Assembly (NCBI GenBank): GCA_027006175.1 | Contig: JALTKS010000079.1 | Coordinates: 81,515 to 145,514, forward strand | Length of the DNA stretch: 64,000 nucleotides | Origin: Gammaproteobacteria bacterium | GTDB lineage: Bacteria > Pseudomonadota > Gammaproteobacteria > AKS1 | Reading direction: 5' to 3' | Translations under genes and position numbers: made by a program | The notes under the pieces: generated by a model | What the model was told of the DNA's origin: nothing | What the model saw: the letters and a program-made list of their open reading frames with translations, nothing else | Database searches by the model: none | Part shown: positions 41,550-49,999 of the stretch, in pieces | Layout of the letters: every line of letters begins with the position of its first letter | How positions within the stretch are numbered: position 1 is the first letter of the stretch

Positions 41550-43175
41550 TTATTGAATATGTGACGAGGCGGGAACATGCAGCAGTACCCGCGTTCCTTC
41601 GCCCGGTTCACTTTCTATTTGTAATTCACCATCAATGGCATCCGCTCGTTCCTTCATGACAGATAAACCAATATGTTCACCCGGTTCAGCATTTGTTTCT
41701 ATTTCCTCAATACCTTGACCATCATCTTCAATTAATACGTTACAACCATCTTTAGGTAAGCGATTGATTAAAACACGCACATTACAGGCATCACTATGCT
41801 TTTTAATATTAACTAACGATTCCTGGATAATACGATATACCTGAAACTCCTGAGCAGGGGATAACCCGGAGTGCTCTTTGCTGTCATTGCAGTGTATGTA
41901 GGTGTTGATGCCTGTTTCTTGTTTAAAGGTGTAAAGTAAATCATTCACCGCATAAACAAGCCCGCGTTCATCCATTTTTGAACGAAAGTTGGAAAGTAAT
42001 TCACGCAGGCTTTTATGTGCATCATCAATGGCGGTGTTAAGTCGGCGTACTTCATTTTGTGCATGGCGAATATCTTTTTTGTATAAGGTTTCGCCCATCA
42101 TCTTGGTTTGTAAGCGCATGCTGACTAATGATTGCGCCAGTGAATCATGCAGTTCGTTGGCAATCATATTGCGCTCTTCCATAATAGCGAGGCGGCGTGC
42201 ATTTTGATCTAAACGTGTTTTTTCAATCGCCAAGCCAAGATGTTTGCCAATGGAGTTGAGTAAGTCGCGTATGTCTTTACCAAGTTCACGGCTGGGTCTG
42301 TCCAGGAAAATATTATACACACCAAGAATGCGCTCCTGGTATTGCAAAGGAATAACCAGCATTTCTTTACAGTCAGTATTGATAATCGAACAAGAAAGGA
42401 ATTGGTTGCAGGCATCAATGCCTTTTTGAATGCCAATGCCACCATGAAGCGTTATTTTCCCGCACAAGCAGCGATCGACATTAACGAGTTTTTCCTGTTC
42501 TTTAACCTCATCATTAAAACCGCGGCTGGCGACAAGTCGGGTCATATTCTGGCTATCTAATAATCGAACGCTAGCCGCTCTGGCATCGACCAGTGTCATT
42601 AAGGCATCAAGAAATTGTTCCAGTAGACCATCGAGGTTTTGAGCAGAACTAAGGCTGGTCGCTATATCGTAGAGTATTTCTAATGAACGTGACTTATCAG
42701 CAATGTGTTCGGTCTGGCTTTGAACACGGGTATCCATTTCATCGGTTAAACTATGAAGTTCATCCGTCAGGCTGTTAATATCCTGAATCAAGCTGGCAAA
42801 CTCACCGCGCGCAGGTATCGTTATGTGTGAATCAAGATCACCTGAGCGAATACGTTTTGACCATTCGCGTAACCCATTGAGCGGTGTTAATAACTGCTGA
42901 CGGATGCGTTGTACCGTATGGAAGGTTAAGCCAAGCCCAACAATAACCAATATTGATTGCCATAGAATAATGACCTGGTAGCTTTCAGGAATGATGTATA
43001 AAACAATGGCACTAATTGAAAGGAAACAGAGAATAGTAAAAAGCCCAACAATAGGAAACAACAGCCGATTGCGTGAAAGGGTACTGAAAATACGTTTGTC
43101 TTTTTCTTCGGACGTGGCGACAGCTTGAGATGACTCAATCGTTGTTGGCTTTATATTCACGTTATTTGTGCGCAT
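41550..43175 (-). CDS. NarX-like sensor histidine kinase with HAMP and GAF domains
   Basis: The 541-residue protein has two transmembrane helices (about 35-60 and 68-88) separated by only a few residues. It therefore lacks the large periplasmic sensor of classical NarX with its nitrate-binding P-box. A HAMP-like region (about 90-145), a GAF domain (about 175-320) and a HisKA_3 domain with phospho-His in NELHDSLAQSLVSMR follow. The HATPase ends with EPGEGTRVLLHVP. Cysteines in the GAF (CLCGK, QFLSCSIINTDC) match the cysteine-rich central module of NarX. The signal may thus be cytoplasmic or redox rather than external nitrate. Confidence 0.83.
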   Translation of the reverse strand: MRTNNVNIKPTTIESSQAVATSEEKDKRIFSTLSRNRLLFPIVGLFTILCFLSISAIVLYIIPESYQVIILWQSILVIVGLGLTFHTVQRIRQQLLTPLNGLREWSKRIRSGDLDSHITIPARGEFASLIQDINSLTDELHSLTDEMDTRVQSQTEHIADKSRSLEILYDIATSLSSAQNLDGLLEQFLDALMTLVDARAASVRLLDSQNMTRLVASRGFNDEVKEQEKLVNVDRCLCGKITLHGGIGIQKGIDACNQFLSCSIINTDCKEMLVIPLQYQERILGVYNIFLDRPSRELGKDIRDLLNSIGKHLGLAIEKTRLDQNARRLAIMEERNMIANELHDSLAQSLVSMRLQTKMMGETLYKKDIRHAQNEVRRLNTAIDDAHKSLRELLSNFRSKMDERGLVYAVNDLLYTFKQETGINTYIHCNDSKEHSGLSPAQEFQVYRIIQESLVNIKKHSDACNVRVLINRLPKDGCNVLIEDDGQGIEEIETNAEPGEHIGLSVMKERADAIDGELQIESEPGEGTRVLLHVPASSHIQ

Positions 43176-43233
43176 AGTTGGGCGCTATTCTAACAAACTT
43201 TTGGCATCGCTAATAAGTTGTTTTTTAAGATAT

Positions 43234-43629
43234 TTATTGCCTTCGTAAGCGGTATTCACTAACAACGCGCATTATCTGGGGGTAGGGTAACGCTTTGATA
43301 GTGTTAAATTCATTGATCGCGTCTTCAATTAGCTCAGCAATATTATTGTCGGATGGCGGTTTTGAAAGTAACTGCTGAAGGGCTTGTAAACCGCCACACT
43401 TGAGCTTCATTTCTTGTCCATGTGTTAAAACGGTGTGATTTTTTGCCAGTTTGAGTGCGAACCGTGCATTTCGCTTTAATTCTTTGACGAGCGAGAGGCA
43501 GCCCAATCGTGCATTTGGATTGGTGCAAACAATACCTTCTTTTTCACCAATAAAGGTTTTTTGAGATTGGCTGCATTCAAAATGTACCGTTTGTACAGCA
43601 CGTTCAAAGGGGCAAGAGTCAGAAGCCAT
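43234..43629 (-). CDS. Uncharacterised cysteine-containing protein at the end of the dsr operon
   Basis: The 131-residue protein starts ten bases after dsrR. It has five cysteines: DSCPFER (Cys6), HFECSQSQ (Cys19), GIVCTNP (Cys35), LGCLSL (Cys44) and LKCGGL (Cys78). The spacing could support a metal or iron-sulfur site, but I recognise no motif. The C-terminal half is helical. It occupies the place of dsrS in Allochromatium, but it is far shorter than DsrS as I recall it and shows no evident similarity. I leave the function open. Confidence 0.65.
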   Translation of the reverse strand: MASDSCPFERAVQTVHFECSQSQKTFIGEKEGIVCTNPNARLGCLSLVKELKRNARFALKLAKNHTVLTHGQEMKLKCGGLQALQQLLSKPPSDNNIAELIEDAINEFNTIKALPYPQIMRVVSEYRLRRQ

Positions 43630-43638
43630 GTTGCTGGA

Positions 43639-43953
43639 TTAGTTAACTTCAGGCGCCTTATGATTTGGATCATTAGGGTTGATGAAAATGAAATGCATAT
43701 TGTCACCGTCCAGCGCCACATAATCGATAGTCGCACCGATAAGTAGATCGCGTGAACCAGGTGCAATGATGACTTCCAGATCATCAAATTCGATAACAGC
43801 ATCTTCGTCGGTCTTGTTATCATCAAAGCCCATTCCATACTGAATCGACTCGTCTTTATCTTTTGCCGCAGCAACCCGTAATGATAAACCCGCGTTATCG
43901 TCTGTCATTGATTTTTTGATCTGTTCAAGTGCCGCATCTGTGATTGTTAGCAT
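43639..43953 (-). CDS. dsrR: DsrR, IscA-like protein without cysteines
   Basis: The 104-residue protein has the A-type iron-sulfur carrier fold signature (MLTITDAALEQIKKSM, then SLRVAAA). It lacks all three conserved cysteines of IscA; there is no cysteine in the sequence at all. DsrR of Allochromatium shares this lack and was reported to act on dsr expression after transcription, so this is normal for the family. It overlaps the end of dsrN by seven bases. Confidence 0.88.
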   Translation of the reverse strand: MLTITDAALEQIKKSMTDDNAGLSLRVAAAKDKDESIQYGMGFDDNKTDEDAVIEFDDLEVIIAPGSRDLLIGATIDYVALDGDNMHFIFINPNDPNHKAPEVN

Positions 43954-45356
43954 AATTCAATACCTGCAAGATTTTCTGAAGATTTGTTAATAAGTATAAA
44001 TTGGATAAAGCGTTTAACCCAGGGGTTACTGTCAACATTACGTTGATGAGCATAACAGGCTAACAGGTTTTTATACATGATCCCGTCAAATTCACCATTG
44101 ATACCGTGACCGCGTTTCATTTCGTAGGCTGGTTTGAATTCGTCATTTAATTCAAAATTATCCAGGCTGGAATAATGAAATTCATGGGCTTGATGTGTTT
44201 GGCCGGCATTGCAATTGAGTCCTGGCCAGATAAAGTGTTCTGACTCTTCTATTTTAACATAGCCGCGGCCCTGAGGTTTGTCGTGCATGACTGTATCGCC
44301 TGGTATAATACCTACCATGGAAGATTTCTTGTCATTCCACTGTATTGATTTACTGAGATACATCATGCCACCGCATTCAGCATAAGTCGGTAGTCCAGCG
44401 TTAATTGCATCATGAATACTTTTACGCATAGAGGTGTTTTCTTCCAGTTTTTGCATGTTGCTTTCTGGAAAACCACCACCAATAAACAAGCCATCAATAT
44501 TGTAAGGTAAGCTAGCATCATTTAAAGTATCAAATTCAACTACCTCAGCACCCACATCACGCATTGCGTTGATATCACTGGCATAGTAAAAACCAAAGGC
44601 TGCATCACGCGCGACAGCAATACGACACGTTGTTTCGGAAGCGGGTGCTGAAAACGCTCTATTGGGCGAAGCAGGGGCTGTGTCAGCAATCGATATAAAT
44701 TGCTCCAGATCGACAGAGCTTTTAATATGCTTGCTTATATTGCTTATGTAGTTTGCCGCACTTTCGCTTTCATTGCTTGGTACAAGCCCAAGGTGGCGCT
44801 CTACGATAGCCATGTCATCATGTTTATGAATGGCGCCAATGACCTTTACATCGGTGTAGTGTTCGATAACACGGCGCAATTTACTTTCATGCCGTGAGCC
44901 ACCTAGTTGGTTTAGAATGACACCGGCAATATTGATATTTTCATCAAATGCCTGATAGCCAAGAATCAGTGGGGCAATACCTCGTGTCATACCACGGGCA
45001 TCAAGAACTAATACCACGGGTGCATTAATCAAGCTGGCAAGTGCGGCATTACTGTTACTGCCATCGAGATCGAGACCATCATAAAGACCTTTGTTGCCTT
45101 CAATAATGCTGATATCGGCATCATGGTTATATCGCTCAAAGGTTTGATTAATTTCTTCATGCTGCATTGTAAAGAAATCAAGATTGTAACAATCGCGGCC
45201 GCTGGCGCTGGCTAGCCACATTGGATCAATGTAGTCAGGGCCTTTTTTGAAAGGTTGAACGCCAAGACCGCGATCTTTAAGTGCGGCACATAAGCCAATG
45301 CTAACCGTCGTCTTCCCGGAAGATTTATGAGCAGCAGAAATAACAACGTGAGGCAT
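43947..45356 (-). CDS. dsrN: DsrN, sirohaem amidase (CobB/CbiA family)
   Basis: The 469-residue protein resembles cobyrinic acid a,c-diamide synthase. The N-terminal P-loop is SAAHKSSGKTTVSIG, and the C-terminal glutamine amidotransferase domain has the catalytic Cys in TYAECGGMMYL (about residue 330). In sulfur oxidisers DsrN is thought to amidate sirohaem to siro(haem)amide, the cofactor of DsrAB. The siting among dsr genes, with no other cobalamin genes nearby, favours this over CobB. It overlaps dsrR. Confidence 0.88.
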   Translation of the reverse strand: MPHVVISAAHKSSGKTTVSIGLCAALKDRGLGVQPFKKGPDYIDPMWLASASGRDCYNLDFFTMQHEEINQTFERYNHDADISIIEGNKGLYDGLDLDGSNSNAALASLINAPVVLVLDARGMTRGIAPLILGYQAFDENINIAGVILNQLGGSRHESKLRRVIEHYTDVKVIGAIHKHDDMAIVERHLGLVPSNESESAANYISNISKHIKSSVDLEQFISIADTAPASPNRAFSAPASETTCRIAVARDAAFGFYYASDINAMRDVGAEVVEFDTLNDASLPYNIDGLFIGGGFPESNMQKLEENTSMRKSIHDAINAGLPTYAECGGMMYLSKSIQWNDKKSSMVGIIPGDTVMHDKPQGRGYVKIEESEHFIWPGLNCNAGQTHQAHEFHYSSLDNFELNDEFKPAYEMKRGHGINGEFDGIMYKNLLACYAHQRNVDSNPWVKRFIQFILINKSSENLAGIELC

Positions 45357-45412
45357 TATGCATACCTCACGTTATCAGGAGTTAGTGCGCTGCCTGGCAG
45401 CAATGACATGAC

Positions 45413-46669
45413 TTAAGCCGCGTTGGTCTCAGCAGCGTCAGCTTCAACAACGTCTTCAGCTGGCTTGTAGTGCGGATCCATTAGCTCATCAGAAAGAGAG
45501 TTAGGAATGAATGGCAATACTTTAATTGCAAATGTTGTCATTGCAAGAGCAAGGGCAATACCGCCAATACCTAAACCAAGTTCCCAGATACTAGGTGAGT
45601 AAGAGGCGATAGTGCCATCACCAAAGCTACTGGATACCTCAAAGCCGGGGAAGAGAGGCATTGGGTAAACTTGACCACCAATGATAATCACGTACATAGA
45701 AGCCAGACCACCAATGATAACCATGGCTGAAGCAATACCAATCCAGGTGCGTGATTTACTCATACTGGGGTGGTAAACAATAGCGATCGGTAGTACCAAG
45801 CCGATAAGCACCCAACCAATCCAGAATAACTGAGTGAACATGCCACCATCAGCAAGAATAAAGTTTTCAAAACCGTGGTTTTCAGTACCGTAAAGGCTTG
45901 TCAGGTGGAATACGAAAATAAAGTAGAACATCGCCGCAATAAACACGCCAAGTAAGTTCTTTAATTGTCGTAATACACTGTCACCAAGTTCGCGACCAGT
46001 CCAACGGCAGGTGGCCATCAAGCTCAAAATATAGATAGCTAAACCAAAACCAAATGACATAATAATGAACATAGGTGCAAGAATAGAGGCATCGTAACCG
46101 TTTCGAGCAACAACGAAGCCAAAGATAGAACCGGTACCTGTTGTTAAAAGTAAACGCCAAACGAAAGCGAACAGACCAATTTGATGTGAGTATTTGTTCA
46201 TTCTGCGTTCCATCATGAACCAGATATAAACAGCCACTGCACCAAAGAAACCAGGGTAGAGCAGGATGTTCCATGCAAATACTGATTTAGGGTTCAGGTA
46301 GGTTGCCGCAATGACTAAACGATCAGGACGGCCCAGATCAAGCATTAACACCATTAAACCACCAGCTAAAAAAGCAACTGCCATTAGTGCAGAGAGCCTT
46401 GAAAGCGGTTTGTACATTTTCTTGCCAAATACCGAGGCAATTGATGCGACATTAAGAATGCCGGATGCGGCAATAATCATGAATACAGCGAATACATGAG
46501 GTAAACCCCAGATAACCTGATTATTCATGCCGGTGACATAGTGGCCATTGTGTTCCATGACCCACACGGCACCAAGCCCTAATAAGAGAAATAAACCGAA
46601 AGTACCCAACAATCCCCAATAAGCGATGCTGCGTCCTTCAATGGCACTGTAATGAACAACTGGTTTCAT
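45413..46669 (-). CDS. dsrP: DsrP, NrfD-like membrane subunit
   Basis: The 418-residue protein has about ten hydrophobic segments in the NrfD/PsrC pattern, starting with AYWGLLGTFGLFLLLGLGAVWV. DsrP is the quinone-interacting membrane part of the DsrMKJOP complex. It exchanges electrons with the periplasmic subunits DsrO and DsrJ. The C-terminal cytoplasmic tail is acidic and Ala-rich. It begins 14 bases after dsrO. Confidence 0.92.
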   Translation of the reverse strand: MKPVVHYSAIEGRSIAYWGLLGTFGLFLLLGLGAVWVMEHNGHYVTGMNNQVIWGLPHVFAVFMIIAASGILNVASIASVFGKKMYKPLSRLSALMAVAFLAGGLMVLMLDLGRPDRLVIAATYLNPKSVFAWNILLYPGFFGAVAVYIWFMMERRMNKYSHQIGLFAFVWRLLLTTGTGSIFGFVVARNGYDASILAPMFIIMSFGFGLAIYILSLMATCRWTGRELGDSVLRQLKNLLGVFIAAMFYFIFVFHLTSLYGTENHGFENFILADGGMFTQLFWIGWVLIGLVLPIAIVYHPSMSKSRTWIGIASAMVIIGGLASMYVIIIGGQVYPMPLFPGFEVSSSFGDGTIASYSPSIWELGLGIGGIALALAMTTFAIKVLPFIPNSLSDELMDPHYKPAEDVVEADAAETNAA

Positions 46670-46683
46670 TATTTTATTTCCTC

Positions 46684-47454
46684 TTAAATGCCACGATACC
46701 GCACGCCTGTATTCAAATTCAGGTCAGCGCGTATTTGAGTCGTAGCGTGTTTTTTCATTGTGATAGAAATCTCGCTGTTTGGGTCGTTTAAATCGCCAAA
46801 CATAATGGCTTGATGCCCATCTTTCTTACAGGCTTCTGCACAAGCTGTTGTGCCATCACCACGGTCAATCTTATGAACACAAAGTGTACAAGATTCAACG
46901 GTTCCTTTACCACGAGGTACATCAGGTGATTGATCGTTGAGTTCTTCATGAATAAATGAACGAGCCTTGTATGGGCAAGCCATCATGCAGTAACGACAAC
47001 CAATACAGATATGTTTATCAACAAGTACGATACCATCTGCTCGTTTGAATGAAGCACCAGTAGGGCATACATCCGTACAGGGTGGTTCTTCACAGTGCTG
47101 ACACATCATCGGTAACTGATGTTCGCTACCAGTGAGTTTATTTTTCAAGGTAACGGTGCGAATCCACTGTGCTTTTTGATCCGGATCCGATTTTTGTTCA
47201 TCAGTACTGCCACTGCCCCAACCATTTTCAGTTTCACATGCGGTGACGCAGGCATTACAACCATCAGAACATTTGTTGGAATCAACCAACAAACCCCAAC
47301 GGTTCTTGTTGCTAACAGGTTCATCAAGCGGGCGAGCTTGTGCTTGTCCAACGGACATCAGCATTACGCCCGGTGCAATAGCGCCTGTTGCTGCAGCCGT
47401 CGTTGCCTTTGTAAAAAAATCACGGCGGTATTGATCTATTTTTTGCTCACTCAT
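46684..47454 (-). CDS. dsrO: DsrO, periplasmic four-cluster ferredoxin
   Basis: The 256-residue protein has a Tat signal (YRRDFFTKATTAAATG) and then four cysteine groups: CSDGCNACVTAC, CQHCEEPPCTDVC, CIGCRYCMMAC and CTLCVHKI with a downstream ACAEACKKD. This fits four [4Fe-4S] clusters of the DmsB/PsrB type. DsrO links DsrP to DsrJ on the periplasmic side. It overlaps dsrJ by four bases. Confidence 0.93.
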   Translation of the reverse strand: MSEQKIDQYRRDFFTKATTAAATGAIAPGVMLMSVGQAQARPLDEPVSNKNRWGLLVDSNKCSDGCNACVTACETENGWGSGSTDEQKSDPDQKAQWIRTVTLKNKLTGSEHQLPMMCQHCEEPPCTDVCPTGASFKRADGIVLVDKHICIGCRYCMMACPYKARSFIHEELNDQSPDVPRGKGTVESCTLCVHKIDRGDGTTACAEACKKDGHQAIMFGDLNDPNSEISITMKKHATTQIRADLNLNTGVRYRGI

Positions 47455-47933
47455 TTGGCACCATCCTTTTTAGCGATAGTATCGAGCATAGATTTTGTTT
47501 CAGGAGCATCATGTACATCAGCAAAGGCTTTCATCTTATCAGTGACGATAGGGTGAAACGCAGTATCACGTGGTTTGGTTGCATGACATTCAAAACAGTC
47601 AAGTTTAACACTTGTGTATGCATGGCATGACTGACAAAACTCACCGGGTGCATTAACAGGAATGTATTTATCTGCTTCATCCTTGTTGGCATGGCAGTTA
47701 ATACATTCTTTAAGGCTGAACTGTTTGGTGCGAATACCATCGTGCATTGTTTCATCACGTTGGTGTTTCAGGTGCTTCATGTGATCCTTGCGCATTTCAT
47801 CAGCGGGGAGAACACATTTGTCACCGTTTGCACGGTTAATTTTCAGTTCAGGACCAACACTATCGGCCATAACTGTGCCGCTCATAAAGAGCGACATAGT
47901 CAGGATGATAAATAGATTGCGAATTTGCTTCAC
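47451..47933 (-). CDS. dsrJ: DsrJ, periplasmic trihaem cytochrome c
   Basis: The true start is the GTG at 47933, with an AGGGG ribosome-binding site; the ORF track begins inside dsrL. The 160-residue product has an uncleaved or cleavable signal helix (IRNLFIILTMSLFMSG). Three haem-binding motifs are visible: CINCH, CQSCH and CFECH. DsrJ is the trihaem subunit of DsrMKJOP, with an unusual His/Cys-ligated haem in Allochromatium. The Cys that could provide that ligand may be the one in DKCVLPADEM, before the haem motifs. Confidence 0.92.
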   Translation of the reverse strand: MKQIRNLFIILTMSLFMSGTVMADSVGPELKINRANGDKCVLPADEMRKDHMKHLKHQRDETMHDGIRTKQFSLKECINCHANKDEADKYIPVNAPGEFCQSCHAYTSVKLDCFECHATKPRDTAFHPIVTDKMKAFADVHDAPETKSMLDTIAKKDGAK

Positions 47934-47955
47934 GACGAACCCCTGGTTAGCTGGA

Positions 47956-49959
47956 TTAGTGATCGCCAAGACCCATTTTGATGTAGCCAGTAGGGCATAC
48001 ATCGGCACAGATATGACAACCAATACAACGGTCGTAGTCAGTGTAAACATAACGTCCCATTGTTGCTTCATCTTTTGGTGTACGTAATACAGCGTCTTGT
48101 GGACAGAAGATGACACAATTATCACATTCGAAACACATGCCACAACTCATACAGCGTTTAGCTTCAGCGATTGTATCTTCTTCGCTTAGACCTGCCATAC
48201 GTTCCTGGAAGTGACCTAGTACTTCTTCTGCATCAGGTACATTCTCTGTACGAAGGTGACGTGCTTCTTTTTCGAAGTGACCAAGGAAAAGTTCTTCGTT
48301 AGTGATGATTTCCTGTGCAGCACGATCTTCAAAGTTATGTACCGCGAAACCACCAACAGACTTACCTTCCTGTGAGGTGCCACGGCGTCCAGCGTCGATA
48401 GCACGATCATCATCAGTTGGTTCGAAGTGTTCTGGTGCTTTGTCAACTTCTTCCAGTTTTTCCAGTAAGTCAAAGTGATGTACATCAACTTTTGGACGCT
48501 TGCCAATTTCCTCTTGTTTGAAGAAATGGTCAATTGTTTCAGCAGTGATAGAACCTTGACCAATTACTGTTGTTAAAAGGTGAGGGCGTACAATATCACC
48601 ACAAGCGAAGAAACCTGGCTTATTTGGAATCTGGAAGTGCTTGTCTGCATCGATAAGGCCACGTTCATTTGCAATGCCATCCATACCTTCAAAACTTCCG
48701 CTTTGACCAATCGCAGAAACAATTAAATCTGCTTCGATATCGAATTCAGAACCCTCGATAACTTCCGGTTTGCCACTTGAATAATCAAGTTTGGCAACGC
48801 GTAGGGCTGTCGCACGACCGTCTTCACCACGAATAACACAAACAGGTGTAATTGAACCTTGAATATCAACGCCTTCACGTGTTGCATCATCTAGTTCATG
48901 TTGTGCCGCATTCATGTTTTCTAAAGGTTGACGTGAAATCAGAGTAACTTCCGCACCTTCTTTATTTGCAACATCCATCACATCATGTGCAGTGTGACCT
49001 AGAACGACATATTCAGGGTAGTCTTTTTCGTTCATGTTTTTAATGTGACCAAGACGACGTGCAACAGAGGCAACATCGATAGAGGTATCGCCACCACCCA
49101 CAACAACGATACGACCAGAAACGGCTTTCATGCGGCCATCATTGAATGCTTCAAGGAAAGCAACGCCACTGATACAGTTTTCAGATTCTTCAAAACCGTC
49201 AATAGGAAGACCACGACCAGATTGAGCGCCAAGAGCGAACAACACTGCATCAAAATCTTTTTCAAGCTGTTCCATTGTGATGTCAGTACCAATGTTGGTG
49301 TTGGTCTTGACTTCAACGCCCATATTAATGATACGACCGATTTCACCATCAAGTACGTCACGTGGCATACGGTAGCCAGGGATACCGTAGCGCATCATAC
49401 CACCCAGTTCAGCGTGGTTATCAAAGACAGTTGCAGCGTGACCCATGCGGCGTAGTTGGTACGCAGCAGACAGACCAGCAGGACCACCACCAATAATGGC
49501 GACTTTCTTACCTGATTCTGTTGAGCCAGCAGTAAAGCTTAAGCCTGCATCAAGCGCGCTATCACCAATGAATTGTTCAACCGCGTTAATACCAACAAAG
49601 TCTTCAACTTCGTTACGGTTACAACCATCCTGACAAGGCGCAGGACATACACGACCCATTGTAGAAGGGAATGGGTTAGCATCAGTTGAACGACGGAATG
49701 CGTATTCTTTCCAGTCCATATCACCTGTTGGTTGTTCGATACCACGAACAATATTTAACCAACCACGGATATCTTCACCCGATGGACAGCTGCCCTGACA
49801 AGGTGGTGTTTTATGTACGTAAGTTGGGCATTTGTAGGTTTCATCACCATTAAAGAGTTTGTCACCCCAATCCCAGTCTTCATTTGTTTCACCGTCAGCA
49901 AAACGACGTTTTGTGAAACCTTCCAAGTTGTCTTCTATTTCAGTTTTAGATGTTGCCAT
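47956..49959 (-). CDS. dsrL: DsrL, NAD(P)H-linked iron-sulfur flavoprotein
   Basis: The 667-residue protein resembles the small subunit of glutamate synthase. An N-terminal cysteine set (CQGSCPSGEDI, CPAPCQDGCNRN) precedes FAD-binding GGGPAGLSAA and NAD(P)-binding GGGDTSIDVA. A C-terminal double ferredoxin (CMSCGMCFECDNCVIFCP, CIGCHICADVCPTGYI) follows. In oxidative Dsr systems DsrL is essential and couples DsrAB to NAD(P)+ reduction. Its presence marks this operon as oxidative. Confidence 0.94.
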   Translation of the reverse strand: MATSKTEIEDNLEGFTKRRFADGETNEDWDWGDKLFNGDETYKCPTYVHKTPPCQGSCPSGEDIRGWLNIVRGIEQPTGDMDWKEYAFRRSTDANPFPSTMGRVCPAPCQDGCNRNEVEDFVGINAVEQFIGDSALDAGLSFTAGSTESGKKVAIIGGGPAGLSAAYQLRRMGHAATVFDNHAELGGMMRYGIPGYRMPRDVLDGEIGRIINMGVEVKTNTNIGTDITMEQLEKDFDAVLFALGAQSGRGLPIDGFEESENCISGVAFLEAFNDGRMKAVSGRIVVVGGGDTSIDVASVARRLGHIKNMNEKDYPEYVVLGHTAHDVMDVANKEGAEVTLISRQPLENMNAAQHELDDATREGVDIQGSITPVCVIRGEDGRATALRVAKLDYSSGKPEVIEGSEFDIEADLIVSAIGQSGSFEGMDGIANERGLIDADKHFQIPNKPGFFACGDIVRPHLLTTVIGQGSITAETIDHFFKQEEIGKRPKVDVHHFDLLEKLEEVDKAPEHFEPTDDDRAIDAGRRGTSQEGKSVGGFAVHNFEDRAAQEIITNEELFLGHFEKEARHLRTENVPDAEEVLGHFQERMAGLSEEDTIAEAKRCMSCGMCFECDNCVIFCPQDAVLRTPKDEATMGRYVYTDYDRCIGCHICADVCPTGYIKMGLGDH

Positions 49960-49999
49960 TGCTCTGTTCTCCTAAAGCAGGAAAGTCCAGTTAGTTCAG

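Noticed and set aside
43234-43629. Calling this gene dsrS by position
   Set aside because: The protein is much shorter than DsrS as I recall it and has no similarity I can see; position alone is not enough.
47119-47556. Plus-strand ORF of 145 aa over dsrO/dsrJ, and similar long antisense ORFs across the dsr operon
   Set aside because: They are antisense shadows of strongly supported genes with unusual amino-acid composition.
47934-48143. Long start for dsrJ as in the ORF track
   Set aside because: The extension lies inside dsrL in another frame; the GTG at 47933 has a ribosome-binding site and gives a signal peptide and three haem motifs.
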